A stretch of DNA of 61,155 nucleotides from GWA2-66-18 sp964537395. Lineage in GTDB: Bacteria > Elusimicrobiota > Elusimicrobia > UBA1565 > UBA9628. A program made the position numbers and the translations under genes. The notes under the pieces were generated by a model, which saw only the letters and a list, made by a program, of their open reading frames with translations, ran no database searches and had not been told where the DNA came from. Location: positions 1 to 61,155 of the forward strand of contig CAZIBN010000013.1 in the NCBI GenBank assembly GCA_964537395.1, given 5' to 3'. Shown piece after piece: positions 1-8,529 of the stretch (position 1 is the stretch's first letter; each line of letters begins with the position of its first letter).

Positions 1-83
1 ATCACCGGGATGATGTTCACCTCGGTCACGGGCTCCGGCTCCGGGGAGTTGGCCCTCATCCGCAGAAGAGCGTATTTAGCCAT
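1..83 (-). CDS. ExbD/TolR-family protein, N-terminus only (cut by window edge)
   Basis: Read on the minus strand from an ATG at 83, this fragment encodes about 27 residues that end in E-V-N-I-I-P-V. That is the conserved segment just before the transmembrane helix of ExbD/TolR proteins. The start codon shares one base with the stop of the preceding exbD gene, so it is the third cistron of an exbB-exbD-exbD operon. The pair of ExbD subunits is typical of ExbB/ExbD motors that use two different D subunits. The rest of the gene lies outside the window. Confidence 0.75.
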   Translation of the reverse strand, partial: MAKYALLRMRANSPEPEPVTEVNIIPV

Positions 84-538
84 CAGCGTGCCTGCGGGTC
101 CACGATCTGCACGAGGGCGACCGTGCCCCCGCCCGCCTGCACCGCCTCGAGCGCGACGATGACCTGGCCGTGGGCGACCTCGAGCTCGGGCGAGACGAAG
201 ATCTTACGGTCCGTGCGCGGCTGGAGCTTCTGCTTGAGGAAGGCGGTGAGCTCGGGCCCGGTCGTCATGAGCTTGCCGTCCATGACGAAGCCGGCCGCCG
301 AGACGCCGAGCACGAGCACGGACTCGGGCTCATGCTGGGTGAGGACCTCGGCCTGCGTCGGCATGACGCCCGCGGCCTTCGCTGCGGCGGTCTGCACCTT
401 GAGCATGGACTGGGCGGCCATCGGCGAGAGCACGAGAAGGATGATCAGGAGAACGAGCGAGACGTCGGCCAGGGGCACGACGTTGACGTCGGCGATCGCC
501 GCGGGCTCGTCGTCCTTATGAAACGGGCTTCCCGCCAT
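83..538 (-). CDS. exbD: Biopolymer transport protein ExbD/TolR
   Basis: The protein has 151 residues and the ExbD layout: a short cytoplasmic N-terminus with D-V-N-V-V-P-L-A-D-V, one transmembrane helix at about residues 25-43, then a periplasmic domain ending in a conserved valine-rich strand. The aspartate at the start of the helix (A-D-V-S-L-V-L-L) fits the essential proton-binding Asp of ExbD/TolR. It overlaps the upstream exbB gene by 23 bases and the next exbD-like gene by one base, so the three are translated together. The complex should couple the proton gradient to the TonB-like protein at 4831-6285 or to a Tol system. Confidence 0.9.
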   Translation of the reverse strand: MAGSPFHKDDEPAAIADVNVVPLADVSLVLLIILLVLSPMAAQSMLKVQTAAAKAAGVMPTQAEVLTQHEPESVLVLGVSAAGFVMDGKLMTTGPELTAFLKQKLQPRTDRKIFVSPELEVAHGQVIVALEAVQAGGGTVALVQIVDPQAR

Positions 539-1148
539 GGTCCTCCAGCAATTGCGCGATCTCCAAGACCCACAGGTCCGCGGTGTTCAGCCGGTGCCGC
601 GCGGTCAAGGTGAAGTAGTTGTAGAACAAGGCCGCGACCACGGCGAGGCCGATGCCGAAGGCCGTGGCGACCAGCGCCTCCGAGATGCCGGCCGCGACGA
701 CGGCCGGGCCGCCCGCGCCTGCGGCGGAGAGGTCGTGGAACGCGCGCATGATGCCGAGCACCGTGCCCATCAGTCCGATCAGGGGCGAGATGAAGCTCGC
801 CGTCCCGAAAAGCCCCACGCGGCGGTTGAGGCCGAGGCTCAGGCGCTGGCGGTAAAGCTGGAACGCTTCGACGAGCTTTTCGGTGTTCGCCGTCTCGAGC
901 GCCAGCAGGCGCGCGATGGCTTCCCCCATCAAAGACGTGTCGCGGCGGGCGATGGCGATCGCGCCGGCCTTGTCCCCTGCTTCGAGACGGTCGCGCACGC
1001 GCTCCCACATCCCGGTCGGCATCTTCTGCGCGAACCAATACGAGTACATCCGCTCCAGGGCCTGGGCGAAGATCGCCAAGGACAGGATCAGCAAGATCGG
1101 CATCGCGATGCTGATCTTCAGCATCTCTATAAAGGTCATTCCGCTCAT
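516..1148 (-). CDS. exbB: MotA/TolQ/ExbB proton channel family protein
   Basis: The protein has 210 residues from the ATG at 1148. It shows an N-terminal membrane helix (residues about 10-28), a cytoplasmic loop, and two further helices containing the family segment P-L-I-G-L-M-G-T-V-L-G-I-M and the later G-L-A-V-V-A-A-L-F-Y-N-Y. This is the MotA/TolQ/ExbB proton-channel domain. A longer frame is open to 1184, but TATACT at 1156-1161 (minus strand) lies 7 bases before the ATG at 1148, so that start is preferred and the mRNA is probably leaderless. It is the first gene of the exbB-exbD-exbD operon. TolQ cannot be separated from ExbB by eye. Confidence 0.88.
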   Translation of the reverse strand: MSGMTFIEMLKISIAMPILLILSLAIFAQALERMYSYWFAQKMPTGMWERVRDRLEAGDKAGAIAIARRDTSLMGEAIARLLALETANTEKLVEAFQLYRQRLSLGLNRRVGLFGTASFISPLIGLMGTVLGIMRAFHDLSAAGAGGPAVVAAGISEALVATAFGIGLAVVAALFYNYFTLTARHRLNTADLWVLEIAQLLEDHGGKPVS

Positions 1149-1276
1149 GGTCGCAAGTATAGCGGAGGGGCGCGGACCTGACAAGGCCGGACCTGTTAAA
1201 GGCTAGGCCCTACGCGGACGCGGAGGTAGGCCTGAGGACCCCCGACGCGAACGCCGTTCGCCGCTATACTCCATTT

Positions 1277-1699
1277 ATGAAGATAACCGCCTTGTCCCTC
1301 GCCTTTTTGCTGTCGGCTTCAGCGCTCCCCCTTCACGCCCAGGTCGTCGCCGCACCGACCGGTACGCCGTCGGCCCCCGCCAAGCCTGAGCCGTCCTGCC
1401 CGTGCGAAAGCGCCAATTTCAAGCCGCTCAACGACAAGGCCCGCGCCGTCGCCGAATACTGGGCCGCGCGCCGCAGCTACAATATCGCAGGCAACATCGC
1501 CGGGACCGCGGCGCTCTTCGCTCTTCTTACGCACGACGGCGGTCTCATGAACGAGGCCCAGAACAGCCTCTCGAAGGCTGGCCGCGAGCTTGACGCCGCC
1601 CGCTCCAAGGCCCTGAGCCTCGACGGCATCAAGATGACCGACGGCGACGACAAAACCGTCGAACTCAAGCTCAAAAAAGGCGTCGACTACACCTTGTAG
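1277..1699 (+). CDS. Small exported protein of unknown function
   Basis: The 140-residue protein starts with a clear signal peptide (K-I-T then a hydrophobic stretch, cleavage after L-H-A). A Pro/Ala linker follows, then S-C-P-C and a helical region with Ala- and Lys-rich segments. I do not recognise a family. TATACT at 1265-1270 lies exactly 6 bases before the ATG and there is no Shine-Dalgarno, so the message is probably leaderless. The gene is divergent from exbB and convergent with the TPR gene at 1771-4155. The palindrome at 1700-1772 starts directly after its stop codon. Confidence 0.75.
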   Translation: MKITALSLAFLLSASALPLHAQVVAAPTGTPSAPAKPEPSCPCESANFKPLNDKARAVAEYWAARRSYNIAGNIAGTAALFALLTHDGGLMNEAQNSLSKAGRELDAARSKALSLDGIKMTDGDDKTVELKLKKGVDYTL

Positions 1700-1772
1700 A
1701 GGGGTCAGGCTTTCTGATGTTGCGATTCTCGTATCGGCCGAAAGAATCGCAACATCAGAAAGCCTGACCCCT
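1700..1772. repeat. 30-bp perfect inverted repeat, GTCAGGC family
   Basis: Arms 1700-1729 and 1743-1772 are perfectly complementary over 30 bases around a 13-base loop. The outer ends read GGGGTCAGGCTT and AAGCCTGACCCC. It fills the gap between two convergent genes and reaches the TAG of the TPR gene. Two other elements in the window (11808-11889 and 17533-17601) share the GTCAGGC ends but differ inside. It could act as a bidirectional terminator, but the shared ends suggest a REP or MITE-like mobile repeat. Confidence 0.9.
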
Positions 1773-4155
1773 ATTTGAGCAGGGATTTGTCGCTGGAGAG
1801 GGACTCGAGGCGCTTGCGGGCGGTTTCGAAGGTCTGGCTGCCGCGCTCGGCACGTTTGAGGACTTCCCCATATAGCGGCGCGGCTGACTGAGGCTTATCC
1901 TCGAGCTCGAGCATCAACCCGAGGCGGAGAAGACCCGAGAGGCGCGAGGAGTCGTCCTTGGGCGACAGGGCGCGAAGGCGCTCGTAGGCGTTCTTGGCCT
2001 CCTTGGTCTTCTTGCGGCGCTCCTGCATGCGCCCGAGCGCGTAGAGCGCCTTCATCCGCTCATTGGCGCCGGTCGCGCGCAGGTAGGCGTCGGCGGCACC
2101 CGAGAGGTCGTCGCGGTCCTCGCGCAGCTTCGCGATCTGCGCCCAGGCCCATGACGCTTTCTCGTGCTTGGGGAATTTGGTCGTGAAGCCGACCCACGCT
2201 CGTTCGGTGTCGCGCTCTCTTCCGGCCTTGGCCAAGGCGAGCGCGCGGTTGTACGCCGCGTCGGCGGCGTCGGCGCCCGTGCCGCCGACCTTCCCGTAGG
2301 CGGCGGCCGCACCCGACGCGTCTCCGGCCTCGTAGAGCATGGCTCCCAGGGCCATCGCGGCGTCGCGCACGCGGGCATGCTTCGGGTGCACCGACATGAA
2401 CTTTCGGTAGGCGCCCGCCGCCTCTTCGGTGCGGTGGAGCTGGCGTAGGGTCTCGGCGCGATAGAAGCGCGCATCGCCGGCGTTCGAGGCGTGAGGGTTA
2501 TCCTCGATATGTTTTTTGAAAAGCTGTTCGGCGGCGTCCCAATCCTGACGCTTGTAGGCTTTCACCGCGAGGTCCCACCGTATCTGAGCCGCCAATTGGT
2601 GGTTGGGATACTTCGCGACGAGCCCGGGGAGCTCCGGATCCTCCTTATTGTTCTGCCATGTGGCGACCAGCAGCAGGCCCTCGACCTCCTTCGTCTTGGC
2701 TCCAGGTGCAGCTCCCTCTAAATATTTTCTGTACAGCGGCATCGCATCGGCCCAGCGCTTCTTGTTGTAGTGGACCTGCGCCATCAGGAGCAAGGCTTCG
2801 AGGTCGGCGTTCTGGCCCTCGGACGTGCGGCCCATCTGCTGATAGTGGCCGAGGGCCTTCTCGGATTTACCGAGCTCGGTGTACAGCTGGCCCAATTGAA
2901 GATGTGCGTCGGCGGCATAGGCCGAGGCGGGGTGGCGCGTGGCCAGGTCCTCGAACACGTCGGCGGCGTCCTCGGGGCGCTCCAGCCTCTTGAGGCACAG
3001 CCCCCTCTGATACAGCGCCTGCGCGCGCAGGGGGCTGTCGGGATAGCGCACGGAAAAATCCTGATAGGACTTCTGCGCTTCGTCGAGCTTGCGCGCGCGA
3101 AGATACAGGTGCGCCTCGGACAGGGCCGTGGACTCGCGCAGCTCGATGAGGCCCCATTTCGCGGCCGCGTCGCCCGCGCGCTTGAGCGCGTCGCGTGCGC
3201 GGTCGGGCTTGCCCTTGCGGTCCCAGTCCGCGGCGATCGCGGCGAGCGCGTACGCCTTCACCGGCGAGTCCTGCCCCGAGGCGGACACCGCGCGGTAATG
3301 CTCGGCCGCGTCGTCCTTCTTGCCCATGCGCTCCTCGGCGGCGGCGCGCCAGATCTGCGACAGGGCGAGCCAGCGGTCGGCCGTGCCGGCCGCGTCGGCC
3401 TCCGGCACCATCTTGAGCGTGGCTTCGTCGAGCCCGAGTGTGGCGAGCGCCGCGCCGATCAGGTGAAGGGCTTTATATTTGACCGCGAGATCGTTGCCGG
3501 CCGCCAGCGGCTTCAGGAATCGGACTGCCCGGGCGGCCTCGCCGCGGCGCAGGTGCAGGGCCCCGGCGGCAAGGTTGACCTCGTTGTTCTCGGGCCGCGA
3601 GGGATAGCGGCGGTGGAAATCGTAGGCCTCGGCCAGCGCGGCCTCGGTCCGGCCCTCGTCGATGGCGGCCCGCAGACGGGCGAGCGCCTCCTCTGCGGAG
3701 GACGACGCGAGCGCCGGAACATAGGGCTCGTCGGCCTCGGCTCGCGCCGCGGGGCCGTTGTCCGGCATCGCGGACAGCAGGTTGCGTCCCTTGTCGGCCC
3801 ACTCGGTCTCGGGATAGCGCTGGATGAGGATCTCAAGGTTGCGTCGCGCGTCGGCGTATTCGCCTTTCGTCAGCGAGATCTCGGCGCTGCGGTAGTGGCT
3901 TTGCGCCGCGACCTCGGCGCGCGGGCCGCGCACCTTCGTTCCAAGGTCGAGGGATTTCTGGAAGGTCTTTTGCGCGCCGCCGACGTTGCCGTGCTGGAGC
4001 TGGAGCTCGCCCATGACCGCCTGGGCCTCCATGTTCATCGAGTTCCAGCCGTCGCGCGAGGGAGCCTCCTCGGCGGCTTTGTATTTAAGCGAAGCGCCCC
4101 GCGCCGCCGAAGCGGCCAGGCAAAAGACAAAGACGACGCTCGCTGAGCGCCTCAT
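1771..4155 (-). CDS. Exported TPR-repeat protein (tol-pal/BamD-like)
   Basis: The protein has 794 residues from the ATG at 4155. It has a signal peptide (M-R-R-S-A-S-V-V-F-V-F-C-L-A-A, cleavage near A-R-G-A) and then TPR repeats over almost its whole length, such as Y-P-E-T-E-W-A-D-K-G and Y-P-D-S-P-L-R-A-Q-A. The Y-P-x-S-x-x-A-x-x-A pattern is that of periplasmic TPR proteins such as CpoB/YbgF and BamD. It is probably a periplasmic scaffold working with the ExbBD/TonB-like machinery around it; its partner is unknown. TACACT at 4163-4168 (minus strand) sits 7 bases before this ATG, which favours it over the start at 4203. Confidence 0.85.
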   Translation of the reverse strand: MRRSASVVFVFCLAASAARGASLKYKAAEEAPSRDGWNSMNMEAQAVMGELQLQHGNVGGAQKTFQKSLDLGTKVRGPRAEVAAQSHYRSAEISLTKGEYADARRNLEILIQRYPETEWADKGRNLLSAMPDNGPAARAEADEPYVPALASSSAEEALARLRAAIDEGRTEAALAEAYDFHRRYPSRPENNEVNLAAGALHLRRGEAARAVRFLKPLAAGNDLAVKYKALHLIGAALATLGLDEATLKMVPEADAAGTADRWLALSQIWRAAAEERMGKKDDAAEHYRAVSASGQDSPVKAYALAAIAADWDRKGKPDRARDALKRAGDAAAKWGLIELRESTALSEAHLYLRARKLDEAQKSYQDFSVRYPDSPLRAQALYQRGLCLKRLERPEDAADVFEDLATRHPASAYAADAHLQLGQLYTELGKSEKALGHYQQMGRTSEGQNADLEALLLMAQVHYNKKRWADAMPLYRKYLEGAAPGAKTKEVEGLLLVATWQNNKEDPELPGLVAKYPNHQLAAQIRWDLAVKAYKRQDWDAAEQLFKKHIEDNPHASNAGDARFYRAETLRQLHRTEEAAGAYRKFMSVHPKHARVRDAAMALGAMLYEAGDASGAAAAYGKVGGTGADAADAAYNRALALAKAGRERDTERAWVGFTTKFPKHEKASWAWAQIAKLREDRDDLSGAADAYLRATGANERMKALYALGRMQERRKKTKEAKNAYERLRALSPKDDSSRLSGLLRLGLMLELEDKPQSAAPLYGEVLKRAERGSQTFETARKRLESLSSDKSLLK

Positions 4156-4190
4156 GAAATGAAGTGTAGAGGCCCCCCTCCTAAAAGTCA

Positions 4191-4219
4191 ATCGCCCGCT
4201 CATTAAGAAAGCGGGCGAT
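4191..4219 (-). terminator. Rho-independent terminator
   Basis: The arms ATCGCCCGCT and AGCGGGCGAT form a 10-bp stem at 4191-4200 and 4210-4219. On the minus strand the stem is followed by a T-rich run (GACTTTT). It lies downstream of the small gene at 4243-4707 and ends its transcript before the TPR gene. Confidence 0.7.
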
Positions 4220-4242
4220 GGCGCGGCGTGCGGCAGGGCGTT

Positions 4243-4707
4243 TTAGAAGTACCTGTTGTGGGGTAGCTCAAGCTCGCGCAGCGACTTGCGGCGGCCGTCG
4301 AACGGATTCTCCGCGGTCAGCGCGCGCTGCTCGCTGCCGAGCATGGGGTCGAGCATCTCGGCGAGAAACGATTCGGGGGTGCGCGCGGCGCCCAAGGACG
4401 CGGGCGTCGGCAGCGGCAGCGAAGAAGGCACGCCGGGCAGGCGGGCCTGGCCGATCGAAGCGGCGGGCAGCACCGGCAGGGAGATCGGAGCAGAGATCGG
4501 GAGCACGGAGACGCTCAGCATCGGGGCGAGGGCCGGGGCCGCGATCACGGCGTTGACGGTAGGCAGCGAGATCGGGAGAACGGGGATGCCGGGCAAGGTC
4601 ACCGCGTAGCCGTGGACGGTCGGCAGCTTGAACGCGGTCGACGCGGCGTTGGCGGTGGCGGAGAAGCTGAGAGCGAGAAGGATGGGCACGAAGATCTTGA
4701 AATGCAT
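4243..4707 (-). CDS. Exported Pro/Ala/Leu-rich protein of unknown function
   Basis: The 154-residue protein has a signal peptide (H-F-K-I-F-V-P-I-L-L-A-L-S-F-S, cleavage near A-N-A). About 90 residues rich in Pro, Ala, Leu, Ile, Val and Ser follow, with recurring L-P-x-L-P/I-S-L-P, and then a charged tail ending in a tyrosine-phenylalanine pair. The low-complexity part resembles residues 20-185 of the fusion protein at 45974. Unlike many genes here it has a proper Shine-Dalgarno (AGGAG, 8 bases before the ATG on the minus strand), so it is made from a leadered mRNA. No family is recognised. Confidence 0.7.
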   Translation of the reverse strand: MHFKIFVPILLALSFSATANAASTAFKLPTVHGYAVTLPGIPVLPISLPTVNAVIAAPALAPMLSVSVLPISAPISLPVLPAASIGQARLPGVPSSLPLPTPASLGAARTPESFLAEMLDPMLGSEQRALTAENPFDGRRKSLRELELPHNRYF

Positions 4708-4830
4708 ATCGAGGCTCCTATAAATCTGTGACTACATGGTAGCCAGGACCGGGGAGCCTGTAAGAGGAGGGCGGTCAACGCCCGCGGTTGACCTGAATCA
4801 TGGGTCTTTCGGGCACCGCTCGAGGAAGCC

Positions 4831-6285
4831 TTACGACGTGAACCGGAAGGTCACGCGGCCCCAGACCTCGGCCGCGCCGGACTTCGCGGCCACGGGCTGG
4901 AAGCGCCAGCGCGCCAGCGCCTTGAGGGCGCGCGTGTCGATATCGGGGAAGCCCGAGGTCTTCTGGATCACCGCGCCGGGCTTCACGCTCCCGTCGGGCA
5001 GGACCTGGAAGCGGACGGTGACGGTGAGATCGAGGTTGCGGGTCGCGACCCAGTCCGGGCTCGTCGGCGAGACGCGTGTGACGATGCGGCGGTCGCCCAC
5101 GGGGCCGTCCACCGAGAAGGAGACGCCTCCGCCTTCCGGGCCGATGCCGCCGCCGGTCGCCTTGGAGTCGATGAGGTCCGAGCCTCCGCTGCCGGCCGCG
5201 TCGCCGGGATCGGTGGATTCGGCCAGGGCCGCCGCCGCGCCCGCCTTGCGCGCGCCGGCGAGCTCGGCTTCGCCGCCTCCCTTGCCGCCGCCGTCGCCGG
5301 AGTCTGACTCGCCGAAGGCGCCGCCGTCGCCGCCCTTGCCCGCGACGGGGCCGCCCGCGGCGGGCCGGCCTTTGCGCGCGGAGCCGCGGCCGCTCGCAGA
5401 CCTCGATGGCGCGGCCTCAAGAGCTTCGTCGGGATCGGCCATCGTGGCCAGGGCGGAGGACAGCTCGGCGCGCTTGGCGGCCTTGGCCGCCTTCACCTCG
5501 GCGGCCAGGCGCTTCTGCTCGGCGAGCGCGGCGGCCTTGCGCGCGGCCTCCTCGGCGCGCCGTTCGGCGGCCTCGCGGGCGGCCTCGGCGCGGCGCTCCG
5601 CCTCGTCGCGGGCGATGGCCGCGCGGCGTTCGCGCTCGGCTTTCTGCGCGGACTTCTGCTCGGCCAGGAAGCGGTCGCGTTCCGCCTTCGCGTCGGCGGC
5701 GCGCTCGGCGGCGATGCGCTTCTTCTCGGCCGCGAACTCCGCGGCGGCGGCCTTCGACGCCGCCGCCTTCTCGGCGACGACGGCGCGCGCGGCGCGGTCG
5801 CGCTCGGCGCGAAGGCGCTTCGACTCCGCCTGCGCCTCGCTCGCGAACTTCACGGCCTGCGCGTCCACGACGGGCCTGGCCCGCGGCCGGGGCTTCGCCG
5901 CGGCCTTCGTCTTGCGCACGGTCGTGCCGGGCTTGTTCACCTTCGATTTGACCGCCGCGGGCTTGGGGCTCGGCTTGGGCTTGGGCGGCGGATCGATCGC
6001 GCCCCGCTTCACCTTCTCCGCTTCGAATTTCCCCGGCCCGTGCTTCGGCGGTGTATTGGACCCGTCGCCGCCCAGTTTCAGTTCGGGCGGCAGCGCCGGC
6101 GGTGCGACGGGTGGCAGCGGTATCTCGGCGACGAACTCGATCGGGATCGCCTTGATGGGGGCGATCACGCCGCCCCAGTTGATGACGGGGTTTACGCTCA
6201 GCAGGGCTCCGTGGGCGATGAGCGCCGCGAGGTAGAACGGCGCCTCGTGGAACCAGTCGGGCTCGATCTGCTCACGCCAGGACAT
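4831..6285 (-). CDS. tonB: TonB/TolA-like energy transducer
   Basis: The protein has 484 residues: an N-terminal membrane segment (about residues 15-35), a Pro-rich stretch, a K-P-K-P-S-P-K-P region, about 170 residues of Ala/Lys/Arg/Glu coiled coil as in TolA, a Gly/Asp-rich linker, and a C-terminal TonB domain. The last includes L-P-D-G-S-V-K-P-G-A-V-I-Q-K-T-S-G-F-P-D and A-L-K-A-L-A-R-W-R-F-Q-P. It combines a TolA-like coiled coil with a TonB C-terminus. It probably spans the periplasm and is driven by the ExbB/ExbD motor at 1-1148, although it is not in the same operon. TATCCT lies 8 bases before the ATG on the minus strand. Confidence 0.85.
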   Translation of the reverse strand: MSWREQIEPDWFHEAPFYLAALIAHGALLSVNPVINWGGVIAPIKAIPIEFVAEIPLPPVAPPALPPELKLGGDGSNTPPKHGPGKFEAEKVKRGAIDPPPKPKPSPKPAAVKSKVNKPGTTVRKTKAAAKPRPRARPVVDAQAVKFASEAQAESKRLRAERDRAARAVVAEKAAASKAAAAEFAAEKKRIAAERAADAKAERDRFLAEQKSAQKAERERRAAIARDEAERRAEAAREAAERRAEEAARKAAALAEQKRLAAEVKAAKAAKRAELSSALATMADPDEALEAAPSRSASGRGSARKGRPAAGGPVAGKGGDGGAFGESDSGDGGGKGGGEAELAGARKAGAAAALAESTDPGDAAGSGGSDLIDSKATGGGIGPEGGGVSFSVDGPVGDRRIVTRVSPTSPDWVATRNLDLTVTVRFQVLPDGSVKPGAVIQKTSGFPDIDTRALKALARWRFQPVAAKSGAAEVWGRVTFRFTS

Positions 6286-6365
6286 GTCCTCGAAGGATAG
6301 CCTGCCCCGGCCCGGGGCGCAAGGCTCAGCTCATTAACGTCGTCTCGTGCCGAGTTCGGCGCGTG

Positions 6366-6404
6366 AACTGTTTCCGGGACGAGTTCGTGTGCCTTTATCG
6401 GCAC
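6366..6404 (+). repeat. 39-bp interspersed repeat, copy A
   Basis: This 39-base block begins AACTGTTTCCGG and ends with a small stem-loop (GTGCC/GGCAC). It matches 42052-42090 at 33 of 39 positions. It lies just upstream of the TATAAT that serves the next gene. Confidence 0.7.
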
Positions 6405-6422
6405 ATCCAGTATAATGCCGCC

Positions 6423-7526
6423 GTGAATCAGACGCGGAGATGGCTGCACTCCCCCGCCTTCGATCTCGGCTGGTTCGCCGGGCCGCCTCTTATCGCCGCG
6501 CTCGCCGTGCTGCTCATCCCCGCGCTACGCGCCGCCGAGACCCCGGCCTGGGGCTGGCTCGTGTTCGTCGTCTTCATCGACGTGGGACACGTGTACGCGA
6601 CCTTGTACCGGACCTACCTCGATCCGGTCGAGTTCCCCCGCCGGCGCGCGCTGTATGTCTTTCTGCCGCTCGCCTGCTGGCTCGGCGGGGCCTTGCTGTA
6701 CCGGATGTCCGCGCTGACGTTCTGGCGCGCGCTCGCCTATCTCGCCGTCTATCACTTCGTGCGCCAGCAGTACGGCTTCATGCGGGCCTACGCTCATCTT
6801 GAAGGAAAGAAGGACCTCTGGGAGGAGCGCTTGGAGGCCGCGACGATCTACGCGACCATGCTCTATCCTCTCGTGTACTGGCACTCCGACCCGGCGCGGC
6901 GCTTCTGGTGGTTCGTACAGGGCGACTTCATGAATCTGAATCGAGTGGCGGGGCCCTGGGCCGGGTGGCTGTACGCCGCGATCCTGGGTGCCTTCCTCGG
7001 ACGCCAGATCGCCCGGCGAAAGCTCGGGCTCGAGGTCCATCCCGGCAAGGTCGCGGTGATCGCGTCCACCGCGGTCGCGTGGTATGTCGGCATCGTCGCG
7101 ACGAATTCGGACTTCGCGTTCACGATCACGAACATCGTTTCGCACGGCGTTCCTTATTACGCGCTGGTCTGGCTGTACGGCCGCCGCGCCTGGAAGGACG
7201 GAAGCTGGCGCGAGACCTGGCACAAGCCGATTTATCTTTTTCTTTTCGTCGGCCTGCTCGTCGGCGTCGGATATATCGAAGAAGGCGTTTGGGATGTTCT
7301 CGTATGGAAGGAGCACGCGAGGCTGTATTTCGGCGCGGCGCTTGATTGGGCGCCGGCCGGCGCGTTCGCCGCGCTCCTGATCCCCCTGCTCGCCCTGCCG
7401 CAGGCGACCCATTACCTGCTCGACGCCTGGCTGTGGCGCTTCGACGGCAGCAACCCCGGCCTGCGCGAGCGAATTCTCGGCTTGACCGGGCCGGGGACAA
7501 GCGCGATAATCTCAAAGACCCCATGA
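6423..7526 (+). CDS. Polytopic membrane protein of unknown function
   Basis: The 367-residue protein has about nine hydrophobic segments. It also has conserved-looking His-containing stretches: D-V-G-H-V-Y-A-T-L-Y-R-T-Y-L-D, Y-H-F-V-R-Q-Q-Y-G-F, S-H-G-V-P-Y-Y and T-H-Y-L-L-D-A-W-L-W-R. Such His motifs inside membrane helices could bind a metal, as in Brp/Blh- or desaturase-type enzymes, but this is a guess. The GTG at 6423 is chosen because TATAAT (6411-6416) lies exactly 6 bases upstream, indicating a leaderless mRNA. A frame open to 6363 would put the promoter inside the gene. Its last codons overlap the next gene by 4 bases, so it heads the DUF4178/DUF350 operon. Confidence 0.75.
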   Translation: MNQTRRWLHSPAFDLGWFAGPPLIAALAVLLIPALRAAETPAWGWLVFVVFIDVGHVYATLYRTYLDPVEFPRRRALYVFLPLACWLGGALLYRMSALTFWRALAYLAVYHFVRQQYGFMRAYAHLEGKKDLWEERLEAATIYATMLYPLVYWHSDPARRFWWFVQGDFMNLNRVAGPWAGWLYAAILGAFLGRQIARRKLGLEVHPGKVAVIASTAVAWYVGIVATNSDFAFTITNIVSHGVPYYALVWLYGRRAWKDGSWRETWHKPIYLFLFVGLLVGVGYIEEGVWDVLVWKEHARLYFGAALDWAPAGAFAALLIPLLALPQATHYLLDAWLWRFDGSNPGLRERILGLTGPGTSAIISKTP

Positions 7527-8149
7527 TCGAGCGCAAGTGCCCCGCCTGCGGTGCGATGGTTCCCTTCCGCACCTCGATCAGCCTCTACGCCGTCTGCCCT
7601 TTTTGCCGGAGCCTCGCGCTGCGCAAGGACCTCGACCTCGAGAAGCTCGGCGAGTCCGCTCAGCTCCAGCCCGACGGCTCGCCGCTTCAGGTCGGCACGG
7701 GCGGGACCTACCGGGGCGCCGCCTTCGAGGCCGTCGGCCGGATGCAGCTTAAAACGCCTCACGGCTTTTGGAACGAGTGGTCCCTGATGTTCGCGGACGG
7801 GCGCCAGGGCTGGCTCGGCGAGGCGCAGGGCGCCTATGCCGTGAGCTTCAAGACCGAGGCCGCCGCCCCCGCGTTCGGCGACCTGAAGGTCCTGGCGAAG
7901 GTGGAGATCAAGGGTAAGATTTTTCAGGTCCTCGAAGTCATCGAGGCCAAGTACCTGGCGGCCGAGGGTGAGCTGCCCTTTAAGCCACCGCTCGGCGAGG
8001 ACGTGAAGACGGCCGATCTGATCGGCGAGAACGGCGCCTTCGGCACCATCGACTACTCAGACGACCCACCGTCGATTTTTATAGGAGAATACCAGGATTT
8101 CGATGCGCTTCACTTCACCAACCTCAAGCTCATCGAGGGCTGGTCATGA
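7523..8149 (+). CDS. Zinc-ribbon plus DUF4178 protein
   Basis: The 208-residue protein begins with a zinc ribbon (C-P-A-C ... C-P-F-C, residues 5-30). A DUF4178 domain follows, with G-T-Y-R-G-A-A-F-E-A-V-G-R, F-W-N-E-W-S-L-M-F-A-D-G and Q-G-W-L-G-E-A. DUF4178 proteins are commonly found beside DUF350 proteins and membrane-linked spermidine synthases, as here, and are thought to belong to an envelope-stress system of unknown biochemistry. It is joined to both neighbours by ATGA overlaps (7523-7526, 8146-8149). Confidence 0.85.
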   Translation: MIERKCPACGAMVPFRTSISLYAVCPFCRSLALRKDLDLEKLGESAQLQPDGSPLQVGTGGTYRGAAFEAVGRMQLKTPHGFWNEWSLMFADGRQGWLGEAQGAYAVSFKTEAAAPAFGDLKVLAKVEIKGKIFQVLEVIEAKYLAAEGELPFKPPLGEDVKTADLIGENGAFGTIDYSDDPPSIFIGEYQDFDALHFTNLKLIEGWS

Positions 8150-8529
8150 GCGCGCGCTTCGACTGCACCGCCTGCGGCGGCCCGCTGACCTTGCGCGCCG
8201 AAGGCGTCAGCGAGAGCCTCGCCTGCCCGCATTGCGGCGCCGTGCTCGATGCGCGCGACCCGCGCCATCAGGTGCTGGCGAAGTATAGAGCGAAGTTGGG
8301 CGATCCGCCCAAACTTCCGCTCGGGACGCGCGGTACCGTGCGCGGCGATCTCCTCGAGGTCGTCGGCCTCCAGCGCCGCGCCGTGCGCTACTCGGGCGTG
8401 ATCTACTCGTGGGATGAGTACCTGCTGTGGAACCCGTATAAAGGCTATCGCTGGATGGTCGAATCCAACGGGCACTGGCTCCTGATGAAGACGGTGGAGA
8501 CCAAGCCGGAGGAAAGCTCCCGTGGCTGA
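8146..8529 (+). CDS. Zinc-ribbon plus N-terminal half of a DUF4178 domain
   Basis: The 127-residue protein has a zinc ribbon (C-T-A-C ... C-P-H-C) followed by the first half of DUF4178: G-T-R-G-T-V-R-G-D-L-L-E-V-V-G, W-D-E-Y-L-L-W-N-P-Y-K-G-Y-R-W and E-S-N-G-H-W. It stops where the family normally continues. The missing half, beginning near Y-Q-H-F-Q and V-L-G-E-F-P-W, is found inside the next protein after an inserted region. The stop TGA (8527-8529) overlaps the GTG start of the next gene (8522), so the two halves are probably made in step and may assemble. Confidence 0.8.
   Translation: MSARFDCTACGGPLTLRAEGVSESLACPHCGAVLDARDPRHQVLAKYRAKLGDPPKLPLGTRGTVRGDLLEVVGLQRRAVRYSGVIYSWDEYLLWNPYKGYRWMVESNGHWLLMKTVETKPEESSRG

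Noticed and set aside
6363..6422. Upstream ATG for the membrane protein gene at 6423
   Set aside because: It would place the repeat and the TATAAT promoter inside the coding region. The GTG at 6423 fits the leaderless promoter pattern and the first membrane segment.
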